This document shows positions 34,736-43,336 of a DNA stretch of 64,000 bases, one piece after another. Origin of the DNA: Coprococcus sp. OM04-5BH (GTDB taxonomy: Bacteria; Bacillota; Clostridia; Lachnospirales; Lachnospiraceae). The notes under the pieces are model-generated. The model ran no database searches. It worked only from the letters and a program-made list of their open reading frames with translations, and was not told where the DNA came from. A program made the position numbers and the translations under genes. The stretch covers positions 234,316 through 298,315 of the forward strand of contig NZ_QULM01000002.1 of assembly GCF_003482105.1 (NCBI RefSeq), in the 5' to 3' direction. Within the stretch, counting starts at the first letter, position 1. Each line of letters starts with the position of its first letter.

Positions 34736-34963
34736 ATCCTCTGTCCCGTGAATGGTATCCTTCTTCTGCTCCTCCGCCAGCTCCTCGCCACGCCTCTTAA
34801 AGAGTCCAGCGAAAAACATCATCGCCCACAGAAGCACGGGCACTATCATGCACATGAACAGCATACCGAAGAAGTACTTACTTCCCGTAACGCCGGTAAT
34901 GCATGTAATTACCACAACCGCACACATGACCACTATGGCTATCCATGCCAGTACTCTCTTCAT
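34694..34963 (-). CDS. Small membrane protein of unknown function
   Basis: An 89-residue protein with two hydrophobic helices (about residues 4-24 and 30-52: VLAWIAIVVMCAVVVITCI and YFFGMLFMCMIVPVLLWAM) and a charged C-terminal tail rich in Glu/Lys. No family is recognised. ATG 34963 is used because AAGGAG lies 8 bases upstream; the GTG six bases earlier is too close. That ribosome site is formed by the last codons of rarA, and only two bases separate the rarA stop from this ATG, so the two are co-translated. Confidence 0.7.
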   Translation of the reverse strand: MKRVLAWIAIVVMCAVVVITCITGVTGSKYFFGMLFMCMIVPVLLWAMMFFAGLFKRRGEELAEEQKKDTIHGTEDEIKENAASDEKKD

Positions 34964-34965
34964 AA

Positions 34966-36291
34966 TCACTGCTCCTTCTTTATAAATTCAAAATACTTCT
35001 TGATATCCTTCTCATATCCGTTGTCTGACGGTTCATAGAACCTTTCATCGGCCACCTTATCAGGAAGGTACTGCTGCTTAACATAGTGATTAGGATAATC
35101 ATGTGCATATTTATATCCTGAATGTCCAAGCTTCTTCGCCCCACCATAATGAGCATCTTTGAGATAAGGAGGAACCTCTCCCGTCTCCCGGTTCTTAACG
35201 ATGTCTGCCGCTGCAAATATCGCATTCACCACGGAATTACTCTTCGGTGCACAGGCAACATATATGGCCGCATGGGCAAGTATTATCTGTGCCTCCGGCA
35301 TACCCACTCTCTCAACCGCCTGAGCACATGCCGTAGCAACTACTATTGCATTAGGGTCTGCATTTCCCACGTCCTCGCTGGCACATATCATTATCCTTCT
35401 TGCTATAAATGTGACACTCTCGCCGCCATACAACATTTTGGCAAGATAAAATACTGCCGCGTCCGGATCCGAGCCACGCATGCTCTTTATAAATGCCGAT
35501 ATGATATCGTAGTGATTATCTCCGTCTTTGTCATATCTTATGGCTCTTTTCTGTATACATTCCTCTGCCACAGGAAGAGTTATATGGATCTTGCCATCCT
35601 CAGACCTCTCCGTTGACAATATTCCAAGCTCCACGGCATTAAGAGCACTTCTGGCGTCTCCCCCTGCCATATCGCTTAAGAACTCCGCCGCCTCATCATC
35701 TATACATGCGTTAAATGCCTGCATACCCTTTGGATCATATACCGCCTTAAGTACAAGCTGCTTTATGTTATCCTTTGACAGGGGCTTAAGCTCAAAAATA
35801 TTAGACCTTGATAAAAGAGCCCCATTTACTTCAAAATAAGGGTTCTCTGTGGTTGCTCCAATAAGGATAACCGTACCATCCTCAACGAAGGGTAACAGAT
35901 AATCCTGCTGGCTTTTATTAAATCTGTGGATCTCGTCAACAAATAATATGGTCTTCTTACCATACATGCCCCTGTCGTCCTTGGCTTCATTTATTATAGC
36001 CTCCATATCCTTCTTACCGGCTGTAGTGGCATTTATCTGCTTAAACTCAGCCTTTGTACCGTGGGCTATGACCATGGCAAGTGTCGTCTTACCTGTTCCC
36101 GGAGGTCCGTAGAATATAAGAGAGCTTATCTTATCCGCTTTGATTGCGCGATACAAAAGCTTGTCTTTTCCTATGATGTGCTCCTGCCCCACCACCTCGT
36201 CCAGGGTCTCTGGTCTCAGTCTCTTGGCAAGAGGAGAATCGTCATCATGGCTGTTCTCTCTCATATAACTGAATAAATCCATATCTTCCAT
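34966..36291 (-). CDS. rarA: Replication-associated recombination AAA ATPase RarA (MgsA)
   Basis: RarA is a clamp-loader-like ATPase that acts at stalled forks and gaps. Walker A GPPGTGKTTLAMVIA and Walker B FVDEIHRFNKSQQDYLLP are present, with GATTENPYFEVNGALLSR and the helical tetramerisation region with GGDARSALNAVE. The 441-residue length is normal. One base separates the upstream receiver-domain gene stop from its ATG, with no separate ribosome site, so it is probably translated by coupling. Confidence 0.95.
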   Translation of the reverse strand: MEDMDLFSYMRENSHDDDSPLAKRLRPETLDEVVGQEHIIGKDKLLYRAIKADKISSLIFYGPPGTGKTTLAMVIAHGTKAEFKQINATTAGKKDMEAIINEAKDDRGMYGKKTILFVDEIHRFNKSQQDYLLPFVEDGTVILIGATTENPYFEVNGALLSRSNIFELKPLSKDNIKQLVLKAVYDPKGMQAFNACIDDEAAEFLSDMAGGDARSALNAVELGILSTERSEDGKIHITLPVAEECIQKRAIRYDKDGDNHYDIISAFIKSMRGSDPDAAVFYLAKMLYGGESVTFIARRIMICASEDVGNADPNAIVVATACAQAVERVGMPEAQIILAHAAIYVACAPKSNSVVNAIFAAADIVKNRETGEVPPYLKDAHYGGAKKLGHSGYKYAHDYPNHYVKQQYLPDKVADERFYEPSDNGYEKDIKKYFEFIKKEQ

Positions 36292-36292
36292 C

Positions 36293-36685
36293 TTATATTA
36301 TGTCCAGATTCTTAAGTATTTCGTTAAATTTCATTATATCAATAGGCTTGCAGATATAGTCGTCATAATCGTCACTGGCTACAGAGCTGTCGAAGCTTGC
36401 CTCATCAAGGGCACTGGTCATTATAACCTTTGTCCTTAACATTCTTGATACTCCATGCTTACGCTCTGCGCTTCTTATGGATGAAAGAGCCTTGTATCCG
36501 TCAATCTTAGGCATCATTATGTCCAAACAGCACAATTCGAAAGGTTCTCCGTACTCCAAAGCATTGACAAATGCATCAACTGCCTCAATACCATCCTTTG
36601 TTACAACTACCTCTCCAAACTTTCCCAGATATTTTGACAAAAACTTTGCATTTGCTAAATCATCCTCTGCGATCAATATTCTCAT
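36293..36685 (-). CDS. Stand-alone response-regulator receiver domain protein
   Basis: 130 residues forming one receiver domain: acidic pair in LIAEDDLANAKF (residues 7-8), phospho-acceptor Asp in CLDIMMPKIDGY (near 55), Thr/Ser switch in VIMTSA, and the conserved Lys in ICKP. There is no output domain. No histidine kinase is nearby. AGGAGG lies 11 bases before the ATG. It is followed by rarA after one base, suggesting a shared role or at least co-expression. Confidence 0.88.
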   Translation of the reverse strand: MRILIAEDDLANAKFLSKYLGKFGEVVVTKDGIEAVDAFVNALEYGEPFELCCLDIMMPKIDGYKALSSIRSAERKHGVSRMLRTKVIMTSALDEASFDSSVASDDYDDYICKPIDIMKFNEILKNLDII

Positions 36686-36739
36686 AATTCTACTAACCTC
36701 CTGTAATATACGATTCTGATAATCACTTCATGGCTTATG

Positions 36740-37327
36740 CTAATACTTAAGACTTTTCTGTATATTCTCAAGCATTTCCTTTATGGTTACTTTAAAGCTT
36801 TTTCTTGAATATTCCGTTCTTCTCTGAAGGATACCCTCAGTAAACATTCCGTTAAATATAAATGTAAGCTGTTCCGGCGTGAACAAAGGTCTCAATTCCT
36901 TATTCGCCAATGCTCCGGACCAAAGCTTATTGACAAAACTATTTCTCTTTATCATACATTCTGAAATAATATCCCTGGTCTCAGGTCTGTGAAGCAGCTC
37001 TTCATAATGAAGGATTATTGCCCCCATTCCAAGATAATTATCATAGTACGTAGCATAAATGTCTGCATAATAATTAATCTTGTCCATATAGGTTCCGTCT
37101 ATCTTCAGCGCCGTTTTCTGAATATTATCATCAAACGCCACATATTGCTTCACAACCTCCACAAGAACCTCATCTATCCCACCAAAATACTTGTATACCA
37201 GAGTCTCTGATACATTCTCCCTAAGGGCAAGATTCTTGGTAGACAGCGCATGAAGCCCCGCATCTCCTATAAGATCTATTGCAGATGCTATTATTTTATC
37301 TCTTCTTGAAATATAATTATCTGCCAA
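36740..37327 (-). CDS. TetR/AcrR family transcriptional regulator
   Basis: The N-terminal helix-turn-helix reads IIASAIDLIGDAGLHALSTKNLALRE followed by SETLVYKYFGG, typical of TetR; the C-terminal ligand/dimer domain is unclassified. No ATG is available; a TTG at 37327 has GGGGG 7 bases upstream and gives MADNYISRRDK, while TTG 37333 is too close to that site. About 195 residues. Its targets are unknown; it may control itself or the receiver-rarA unit 54 bases downstream. Confidence 0.88.
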   Translation of the reverse strand: MADNYISRRDKIIASAIDLIGDAGLHALSTKNLALRENVSETLVYKYFGGIDEVLVEVVKQYVAFDDNIQKTALKIDGTYMDKINYYADIYATYYDNYLGMGAIILHYEELLHRPETRDIISECMIKRNSFVNKLWSGALANKELRPLFTPEQLTFIFNGMFTEGILQRRTEYSRKSFKVTIKEMLENIQKSLKY

Positions 37328-37375
37328 AACCAATCCCCCTAACGCACCTGTGTTGTTCTAATACATATCTAGTTA

Positions 37376-37404
37376 ATTGTATTTCATGAGACTTTTTTTG
37401 TCAA
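37376..37404 (-). promoter_or_regulatory. Promoter of the TetR gene
   Basis: TTGACA (37399-37404), 17 bases, TACAAT (37376-37381) on the minus strand; near-consensus, about 48 bases before the TTG start. Confidence 0.75.
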
Positions 37405-37509
37405 TGTACAAACCTGCTTTTAGTTTACATAATTGCAATTTTTTTGTATCTTTTGTATACTATCAGAATTTTTTTTGTATAAATTCTATATTTGTTTTCC
37501 GAATCATGG

Positions 37510-38433
37510 TTATTTTAATATCTCTACTTTATCTTCTCTCCTCCTGTATATGTAGAGGTTATCCGAAAGCTTCTCTGACTTCTTCACAATATTTTTATTT
37601 GCAAGAATTATACACTCTATTATATCTTTTGCATCAACTTCATTGCCCGCTTTAACAAACAGCACCTCGTGTATACTTGATGGAATGATATAAATATCAC
37701 CATCCAACATATCTGCACACCTAGCCAGTACTCCGGGATATAACATAGCCGCAGCCCCATTCGTATAATAGGAGTTTGTGATTATATACATGTCTTTTTC
37801 CGGATCCTTTTCCGGATTATTTTCTGCCATTCCATCTTTCTTAACGTCAATCCCATACTGTCTCATAAGTAGAGATACCAGATTTTCCACATGTTCAGGA
37901 AACAGTCTCCTGGTATTCTCCGATGCAATATCATAAAGCTCCCTGACATTGACACCCCACCTTCTTATATCCCTGTTTGTCACAAGGGATGTACCTATGC
38001 TCTCAGGAGATTTCACAGCCAGCCAGCGAAAAACTATGGCAAGGTCCTCAAATGGTATATAGGGCGCATTCGTAAGCATCTCGCTGTTAAGTTCCCTGTT
38101 CACCAGCATCATTATAATAAAATCCCTCACACTATCATAATCCGTGAATTTACTTATATCCAGTCTGCCCTGCTCCCTTCTGTCTCCGTAACTATCCACA
38201 ATCTCCTCTACTATATCCTGCAGCATCCTGCCGTTATTATACTGTTCGTAATATCTTTCCATATACACACTGGGACTCACATTACTCCCACGAGCAAAAA
38301 TACTCAGGCACTTTAATCTACACCCGTTATTTTTAACTACAGTCTCAGCATTTACCCTTACCTCCATATTTCTTTCCTTCGCAATTTTTTCTACCAGTGT
38401 TCTTACCTTCTCTACAAATATGTCAAACTCCAT
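37510..38433 (-). CDS. DUF5688 family protein
   Basis: A 307-residue protein with the pattern of a family expanded in Lachnospiraceae: NNGCRLKCLSIFARGSNVSP followed by VYMERYYEQYNNGR, and a C-terminal SSIHEVLFV segment. Cytoplasmic, no signal peptide or membrane helix. The function is unknown. The start ATG 38433 gives the family-like MEFDIFVEKV but has only weak ribosome-site pairing; a good AAGGAG lies 27 bases upstream with no ATG/GTG/TTG in frame at the usual distance. Monocistronic. Confidence 0.75.
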   Translation of the reverse strand: MEFDIFVEKVRTLVEKIAKERNMEVRVNAETVVKNNGCRLKCLSIFARGSNVSPSVYMERYYEQYNNGRMLQDIVEEIVDSYGDRREQGRLDISKFTDYDSVRDFIIMMLVNRELNSEMLTNAPYIPFEDLAIVFRWLAVKSPESIGTSLVTNRDIRRWGVNVRELYDIASENTRRLFPEHVENLVSLLMRQYGIDVKKDGMAENNPEKDPEKDMYIITNSYYTNGAAAMLYPGVLARCADMLDGDIYIIPSSIHEVLFVKAGNEVDAKDIIECIILANKNIVKKSEKLSDNLYIYRRREDKVEILK

Positions 38434-38524
38434 CCGATCATTTACAATAATTATTGCATACTCCTTTCCATATATTCATTTGACCGGACTCCCGGGAATC
38501 CTTTTTGAAATCAATTTCATCTGC

Positions 38525-38553
38525 ATGATATTAGTATTCATGCAAATAGTCAA
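38525..38553 (-). promoter_or_regulatory. Promoter of the DUF5688 gene
   Basis: TTGACT (38548-38553), 17 bases, TATCAT (38525-38530) on the minus strand, 91 bases before the ATG. Confidence 0.65.
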
Positions 38554-38560
38554 TAGCCCG

Positions 38561-38596
38561 GATGACTATGTGAAAGTCATCTGCGCACCACATAGT
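38561..38596. other. Two overlapping, mutually exclusive inverted repeats in the hisC-DUF5688 gap
   Basis: GATGACT/AGTCATC (38561-38567 with 38575-38581) competes with ACTATGTG/CACATAGT (38565-38572 with 38589-38596). The site lies between the hisC terminator and the DUF5688 promoter, just upstream of the -35 box. The 325-base gap 38434-38758 holds this, the promoter, the terminator and nothing else that I can see. Confidence 0.4.
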
Positions 38597-38602
38597 TAAC
38601 GT

Positions 38603-38669
38603 CAAAAAAAAATCCCGGAAACAGCCATTTTCCATCACATTACTTAATGCAATTCAGGTTGTTTCCAGG
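38603..38669 (-). terminator. Intrinsic terminator of hisC
   Basis: CCCGGAAACAGCC (38614-38626) pairs with GGTTGTTTCCAGG (38657-38669) with one mismatch and one wobble; on the minus strand it is followed by ATTTTTTTTTGACG. Confidence 0.8.
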
Positions 38670-38758
38670 TTTTTTACTCTTTATATATACAATTTGTAAT
38701 ACTCATACAGAAAGTCACATCATAATCTTCATAGGATCATACAAGATTTCCGGCAACG

Positions 38759-39805
38759 CTATACAAGGCTCTTTAAAAACTCAATGCACTTATCCATTTC
38801 ATCATCAGTTCCAATGCTGATCCTTAAGTAATTGTCTATTCTTGGCTTGTTAAAATATCTGAAATAGATATTATTTTTTCTCGCCTCGTCGAATATCTCC
38901 TTTGCAGGAATTGACTTGTGGGTTGCGAATACAAAATTGGCTGAAGACTTCGGGCATGTGAAGCCAAGCTTCTCTATCTCATTAACAAATCTTTCTCTTG
39001 TGTTAATAATCTTGCCGATAGTCTCTTTGAAATATTCATCATCCTTTATGGACTCAATTCCAAGCATTATGGATGGACGGTTCATTGTATACGAATTAAA
39101 TGAATACTTCACATCATTAAGTGCCTTGATAAGTGTCTTGTTGCTTATGGCATAGCCTATTCTGAGACCAGCCATTGCTCTGGACTTTGAAAATGTCCTT
39201 GTGACCACAAGATTATCATACTTATCAATAAGAGGAAGTACAGTCTCCCCGCCAAAATCAATATATGCCTCATCAATTATTACGATGGAGTCCGGATTGT
39301 CCTTTACTATATCCTCAACAAATTCAACGCTTTCGCATATTCCGGTAGGGGCATTAGGATTAGGGAACACTATTCCACCGTTTGGTCTCCTATAATCAGC
39401 CGGATCTATCCTGAAGTCCTTTGTAAGAGCAGGTGTCTCATAAGGTATTCTGAACAGATCTGCCCACACATCATAAAATGAATATGTTATATCCGGGAAA
39501 AGTATCGGCTTATTTGAATTGAAAAATGTCATGAAGGACATGGCAAGCACATCATCTGAGCCTACTCCTACAAATACCTGGGCAGGGTCTACTCCGTGGT
39601 ACTCTGCAATGGCAGTAACTAGATCACTGGCAGCAGGATCCGGATAAAGCCTGAGGCTGTCCGGGTCTGAGACCACGCTCTCCACCTTCTTTGATGGTCC
39701 GTAAGGATTTTCATTTGTATTTAGCTTTATTACGTCTAAATCCTTAGGCTGTTCCCCCGGTGTATATGGTACAACCTTGCGGATATTGTCTCTCCATGCT
39801 TCCAT
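38759..39805 (-). CDS. hisC: Histidinol-phosphate aminotransferase
   Basis: A fold-type I PLP aminotransferase of histidine synthesis. NTNENPYGPS near the N-terminus, IIDEAYIDFGG and the PLP lysine in TRTFSKSRAMAGLRIGYA fit HisC; 348 residues is typical. GGGAGG precedes the ATG. It is alone, outside any his operon, so a related broad aminotransferase role cannot be excluded. Confidence 0.88.
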   Translation of the reverse strand: MEAWRDNIRKVVPYTPGEQPKDLDVIKLNTNENPYGPSKKVESVVSDPDSLRLYPDPAASDLVTAIAEYHGVDPAQVFVGVGSDDVLAMSFMTFFNSNKPILFPDITYSFYDVWADLFRIPYETPALTKDFRIDPADYRRPNGGIVFPNPNAPTGICESVEFVEDIVKDNPDSIVIIDEAYIDFGGETVLPLIDKYDNLVVTRTFSKSRAMAGLRIGYAISNKTLIKALNDVKYSFNSYTMNRPSIMLGIESIKDDEYFKETIGKIINTRERFVNEIEKLGFTCPKSSANFVFATHKSIPAKEIFDEARKNNIYFRYFNKPRIDNYLRISIGTDDEMDKCIEFLKSLV

Positions 39806-39839
39806 GTTTATTCATCCTCCCTGCGTATAATTGTATAAT

Positions 39840-39867
39840 TTTATACACAATGTACTATTTTTGTTAA
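39840..39867 (-). promoter_or_regulatory. Possible promoter of hisC
   Basis: TTAACA (39862-39867), 16 bases, TATAAA (39840-39845) on the minus strand, 35 bases before the ATG. Confidence 0.5.
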
Positions 39868-39920
39868 AAATACGAAAATTTCAGTATTTTACGGCATAAT
39901 ATACATACATGTTTTTATAT

Positions 39921-40997
39921 TTATTCTTCATCCTGCATGTTAGAAAGCTTTGCAGCCTGGTCTGCTGCAATAAGACTGTCAATGATCTCATCAAGATCAC
40001 CGTTCATTATCTGGTCAAGCTTATACAGTGTAAGCTTGATTCTGTGGTCTGTAACTCTTCCCTCAGGGAAGTTATAGGTTCTGATCTTCTCAGATCTGTC
40101 ACCTGTACCTACCTGGCTCTTTCTCTCTGCAGCCTCAGCGTCGTGCTGCTTCTGAAGCTCCAGGTCATAGAGCTTTGAACGAAGAAGTGCAAATGCCTTT
40201 GCCTTATTCTGAAGCTGTGACTTCTCTGTCTGGCTATATATAACTATTCCTGTCGGAATATGTGTAAGACGTACTGCTGAGTCTGTGGTATTGACACACT
40301 GTCCACCATTTCCCGAAGCTCTCATTACATCTATTCTGATATCATTCTCATTTATCTCAACATCCACATCTTCTGCCTCAGGCATAACCGCAACAGTGAT
40401 GGTAGATGTATGTATCCTTCCGCCCGACTCGGTCTTTGGAATACGCTGAACACGATGAACACCGCTTTCGTACTTCATCTTTGAGTACGCACCCTCACCA
40501 TTTATCATAAATACCGCTTCCTTGAAGCCTCCGATACCATTTTCATTCACAGATACCAGTTCAACCTTCCATCTGAACTTCTCAACGTACTTCTGATACA
40601 TACGAAATACTTCATATGCAAATAAAGCAGCCTCATCACCACCGGCACCGGCACGGATCTCCACTACTACATTCTTGGAATCGTTAGGATCCTTTGGAAG
40701 AAGAAGTATCTTAAGCTCTCCCTCAATAATCTCAAGACGGCTCTTGGCATCATTAAGCTCTTCTTTCGCCATCTCTCTGAGTTCTTCGTCACTTTCCTCC
40801 TCAAGCATCTGGAGACTGTCGTCTATAGTCTGCTTTGTGTCCTTGTACTCCTTATACTTCTCAACTATAGGAGTAAGGTCGCTCTGCTCCTTCATAAGCT
40901 TTCTGAACTTGTTCTGGTCAGACACAACATCCGGGTCTGTAAGCATGTTATTTATGGTGTCTATCCTGTCTACCAGGTCCTCTAATTTCTCAAACAT
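39921..40997 (-). CDS. prfA: Peptide chain release factor 1
   Basis: RF1 reads UAA and UAG stop codons. The GGQ motif occurs in [20 protein letters not shown], and the codon-recognition region and N-terminal helical domain are intact. ATG 40997 (MFEKLEDLV) has GGAGG 5 bases upstream and gives 358 residues; the ATG at 41009 has no ribosome site. It is followed upstream by prmC, whose product methylates the GGQ glutamine, the usual pairing. Confidence 0.95.
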   Translation of the reverse strand: MFEKLEDLVDRIDTINNMLTDPDVVSDQNKFRKLMKEQSDLTPIVEKYKEYKDTKQTIDDSLQMLEEESDEELREMAKEELNDAKSRLEIIEGELKILLLPKDPNDSKNVVVEIRAGAGGDEAALFAYEVFRMYQKYVEKFRWKVELVSVNENGIGGFKEAVFMINGEGAYSKMKYESGVHRVQRIPKTESGGRIHTSTITVAVMPEAEDVDVEINENDIRIDVMRASGNGGQCVNTTDSAVRLTHIPTGIVIYSQTEKSQLQNKAKAFALLRSKLYDLELQKQHDAEAAERKSQVGTGDRSEKIRTYNFPEGRVTDHRIKLTLYKLDQIMNGDLDEIIDSLIAADQAAKLSNMQDEE

Positions 40998-41072
40998 ATT
41001 GTCCTCCATCTATCGAACACAAAATTTATTTAATATCAATATTACTGTATTACCGATGCTTTTGCACCACAG

Positions 41073-41906
41073 CTACAGGTGTCCCGTAACAGCCCTGTCG
41101 TTGTTATTGAGATCCTTTAAAACTGTTACATCACTGAAACCATTTTTCCTCATTATAGCAGAAACTTCATCTCCCTGGTCATTTCCAATCTCGTACACAA
41201 GATAACCGCCGGCATTAAGATAATCTGCCGCATCAGCAGAAATCCTCCTGTAGAATACCAGTCCATCAGCACTTCCGTCAAGAGCAAGCTTCGGCTCATG
41301 ATCCTTAACCTCTGGCATAAGTGTAGGTATAACATCACTTCTAATGTACGGAGGGTTGGAAATGATCAGGTCAAATCTGCCATCTATCCCAGAAAACATA
41401 TCCGTCTCAACAATATTACAGACTATATCAAGCCTGTCAGCATTCTTCTCTGTCAGGGAAACTGCCTGCCCTGATATATCCCCAAGCACCAGCCTGTTAA
41501 TATTACATTCATGTCCTATGGTCAGTCCTATGCAGCCGGAGCCACAGCACATATCAAGCACCGATGTATATTTCTTCTTCTTTATTATATCTATAGCGGA
41601 GCTTACAACAGTTTCCGTATCATACCTTGGTATAAGAACCCCCGGTGCAGTCAAAAAATCAAGCCCCATAAAATTCTGTATACCTGTAATATACTGCAAA
41701 GGAGTCCTGTCACACCGTCTATGCACGAAGTTCATATATCTGCTGTATATACCGTCATCCACCTGTTCGTTCATATTAAGAAGCATGGCAATCCTGTCCT
41801 GCCCTGTAGCATATTCCCACAAAGCCCTGGAATCATAATACGATTCCTCTATGCCCGCCTCTGCCATCTTATGTTCGGCATTTTCAATTATCTCTCTGAC
41901 CGTCAT
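41073..41906 (-). CDS. prmC: Release factor glutamine methyltransferase
   Basis: SAM-dependent N5-glutamine methyltransferase acting on the GGQ motif of RF1 and RF2. An N-terminal helical domain, VLDMCCGSGCIGLTIG for SAM binding, and the catalytic IISNPPYIRSD are present; 277 residues is standard. AGGTGG precedes the ATG. It lies 8 bases after the DUF1385 gene and 75 bases before prfA. Confidence 0.95.
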   Translation of the reverse strand: MTVREIIENAEHKMAEAGIEESYYDSRALWEYATGQDRIAMLLNMNEQVDDGIYSRYMNFVHRRCDRTPLQYITGIQNFMGLDFLTAPGVLIPRYDTETVVSSAIDIIKKKKYTSVLDMCCGSGCIGLTIGHECNINRLVLGDISGQAVSLTEKNADRLDIVCNIVETDMFSGIDGRFDLIISNPPYIRSDVIPTLMPEVKDHEPKLALDGSADGLVFYRRISADAADYLNAGGYLVYEIGNDQGDEVSAIMRKNGFSDVTVLKDLNNNDRAVTGHL

Positions 41907-41914
41907 ACTTCCAC

Positions 41915-42925
41915 CTATTCAAGCTCTCCCTTATGCATTGCTTCCTCATAGGCTCTCCAGTCAAGCACTGCTTCCACCGATTTAATGGCGACCTCGCACA
42001 TCTCAAGATCCGGCTCCCTGGTGGTAAGTCTCTGTACCCACATACCCGGAACGCTCAGATAATATGCAAGCTTAGAGTCACTCTTGCCCGTAAGCATTAT
42101 AAACTCGTAGGAAACTCCCGCAACCACAGGCACCAGCAGCAGTCTGAGCAGCATACGGAACCACATGGTCTTTGCCTTTATAAACATAAACACAATAATA
42201 CTTATTATCATCACCATAAAAAGGAAGCTGGTTCCACATCTCTTGTGATATCTTGAATGCTTCTTCACATTCTCCGGGGTAAGGGGATCTCCTGCCTCAA
42301 GGCAGTTGATACTCTTATGCTCCGCTCCATGGTACATGAATACCCTCTGGATATCCTTCATCAGTGAAATGATTGCCACATATCCCAGGAATATCGCAAG
42401 CCGTATCACCCCTTCTATCAATGAAAGTGCCACATGGTTGGAGACAACCTTGGATATAAGCTCCACAATAAATGCCGGCAGCATCATAAATAATGCCACT
42501 GCAAATACCACTGACACTGCCACAGAAAGAAATACCCACAAATTGTCGGAATCCTTCTTTTCTTTTTTATCTTTATCAGCAATGTTCTCCGTCTTTCCTG
42601 ACGAAGCCTTATCATCAACATCCAACTTCTTAGCGTCCTTGTTCTTTTTACCCGTATCTGTCTTTTTCTCCGGCTCCTCGTCGTCAAAAAATGACGCAGA
42701 ATATGTAAGGGTCGAAACACCTATCACAAGGGATTCTATGAAATTAACAACGCCTCTTATTATAGGAAGCTTAAATAACGGATATCTGTCTCCAAATGCT
42801 CTGTATTCGCTGACCTTTATCTCTATATCATTATCCGGCTTTCTGACCGCAACCGCATATTTGTCACGATTTTTCATCATGACACCTTCAATTACCGCCT
42901 GACCGCCAATCCTTACTCTCTTCAA
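41915..42925 (-). CDS. DUF1385 domain-containing membrane protein
   Basis: Begins MKRVRIGGQAVIEGVMMKN, the DUF1385 signature, and has about four to five membrane helices plus YHGAEHKSINCLE, a metal-like His/Glu/His motif conserved in the family. An internal charged linker of Lys/Asp (about residues 85-125) separates the first helix pair from the rest. The function is unknown; the gene is regularly linked to prmC, prfA and rpmE in Clostridia. The start is TTG 42923-42925, with AAGGAG 10 bases upstream. Confidence 0.88.
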   Translation of the reverse strand: MKRVRIGGQAVIEGVMMKNRDKYAVAVRKPDNDIEIKVSEYRAFGDRYPLFKLPIIRGVVNFIESLVIGVSTLTYSASFFDDEEPEKKTDTGKKNKDAKKLDVDDKASSGKTENIADKDKKEKKDSDNLWVFLSVAVSVVFAVALFMMLPAFIVELISKVVSNHVALSLIEGVIRLAIFLGYVAIISLMKDIQRVFMYHGAEHKSINCLEAGDPLTPENVKKHSRYHKRCGTSFLFMVMIISIIVFMFIKAKTMWFRMLLRLLLVPVVAGVSYEFIMLTGKSDSKLAYYLSVPGMWVQRLTTREPDLEMCEVAIKSVEAVLDWRAYEEAMHKGELE

Positions 42926-42969
42926 TGATCCGTTTCTCCTTTAAAGCTGTCAATGACTTCCCTTTAAAG

Positions 42970-43007
42970 TAAAAAAACAGGTTGAGTTTTTGTAAAACTC
43001 AACCTGT
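42970..43007 (-). terminator. Intrinsic terminator of rpmE
   Basis: A perfect 14-bp stem, ACAGGTTGAGTTTT with AAAACTCAACCTGT, and a 3-base loop; followed on the minus strand by TTTTTTTACT. It starts 12 bases after the rpmE stop codon. Confidence 0.92.
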
Positions 43008-43018
43008 CATACTTTTTA

Positions 43019-43228
43019 TTAGTTAGCCTGTGTAACGCCGTACTTACGGTTAAACATATCAATTCTTCCACGAGCTTTTGCAGCCTTCTGCTGACCTGTG
43101 TAGAATGAATGACACTTTGAGCATATTTCAACATGAATTTCCTGCTTTGTTGAACCTGTAACAAACTCATTTCCACAGTTGCAAATAACCTTTGCCTGAT
43201 AATAATCTGGATGTATTCCTTCTTTCAT
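43019..43228 (-). CDS. rpmE: 50S ribosomal protein L31 (zinc-binding type)
   Basis: 69 residues with the four zinc cysteines of the C+ form of bL31: CNCGNEF and [10 protein letters not shown]. Begins [10 protein letters not shown], as the family does, with GAGGTG 6 bases upstream of ATG 43228; the frame opens at 43252 but the extra eight residues are unlikely. It has its own promoter and terminator next to rho, as in most Firmicutes. Confidence 0.95.
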   Translation of the reverse strand: MKEGIHPDYYQAKVICNCGNEFVTGSTKQEIHVEICSKCHSFYTGQQKAAKARGRIDMFNRKYGVTQAN

Positions 43229-43268
43229 TTCTTTCACCTCACATTTCTCCATTAAACACAGCTTTCAC

Positions 43269-43297
43269 AGTATAGCATAGCTAAAATATTAAAGCAA
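43269..43297 (-). promoter_or_regulatory. Promoter of rpmE
   Basis: TTGCTT (43292-43297), 17 bases, TATACT (43269-43274) on the minus strand, about 41 bases before the ATG. Confidence 0.7.
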
Positions 43298-43336
43298 GCG
43301 TTTTTTTTATTATTACGCATAATTTATTGTACAATA

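Noticed and set aside
37441..37509. Terminator after the DUF5688 gene
   Set aside because: Only a 6-bp AGAATT/AATTCT stem in very AT-rich sequence; not distinguishable from chance.
40290..40320. Unusual GGQC instead of GGQH in release factor 1
   Set aside because: The GGQ itself is intact and GNGGQC-type versions are, to my knowledge, common in Clostridia.
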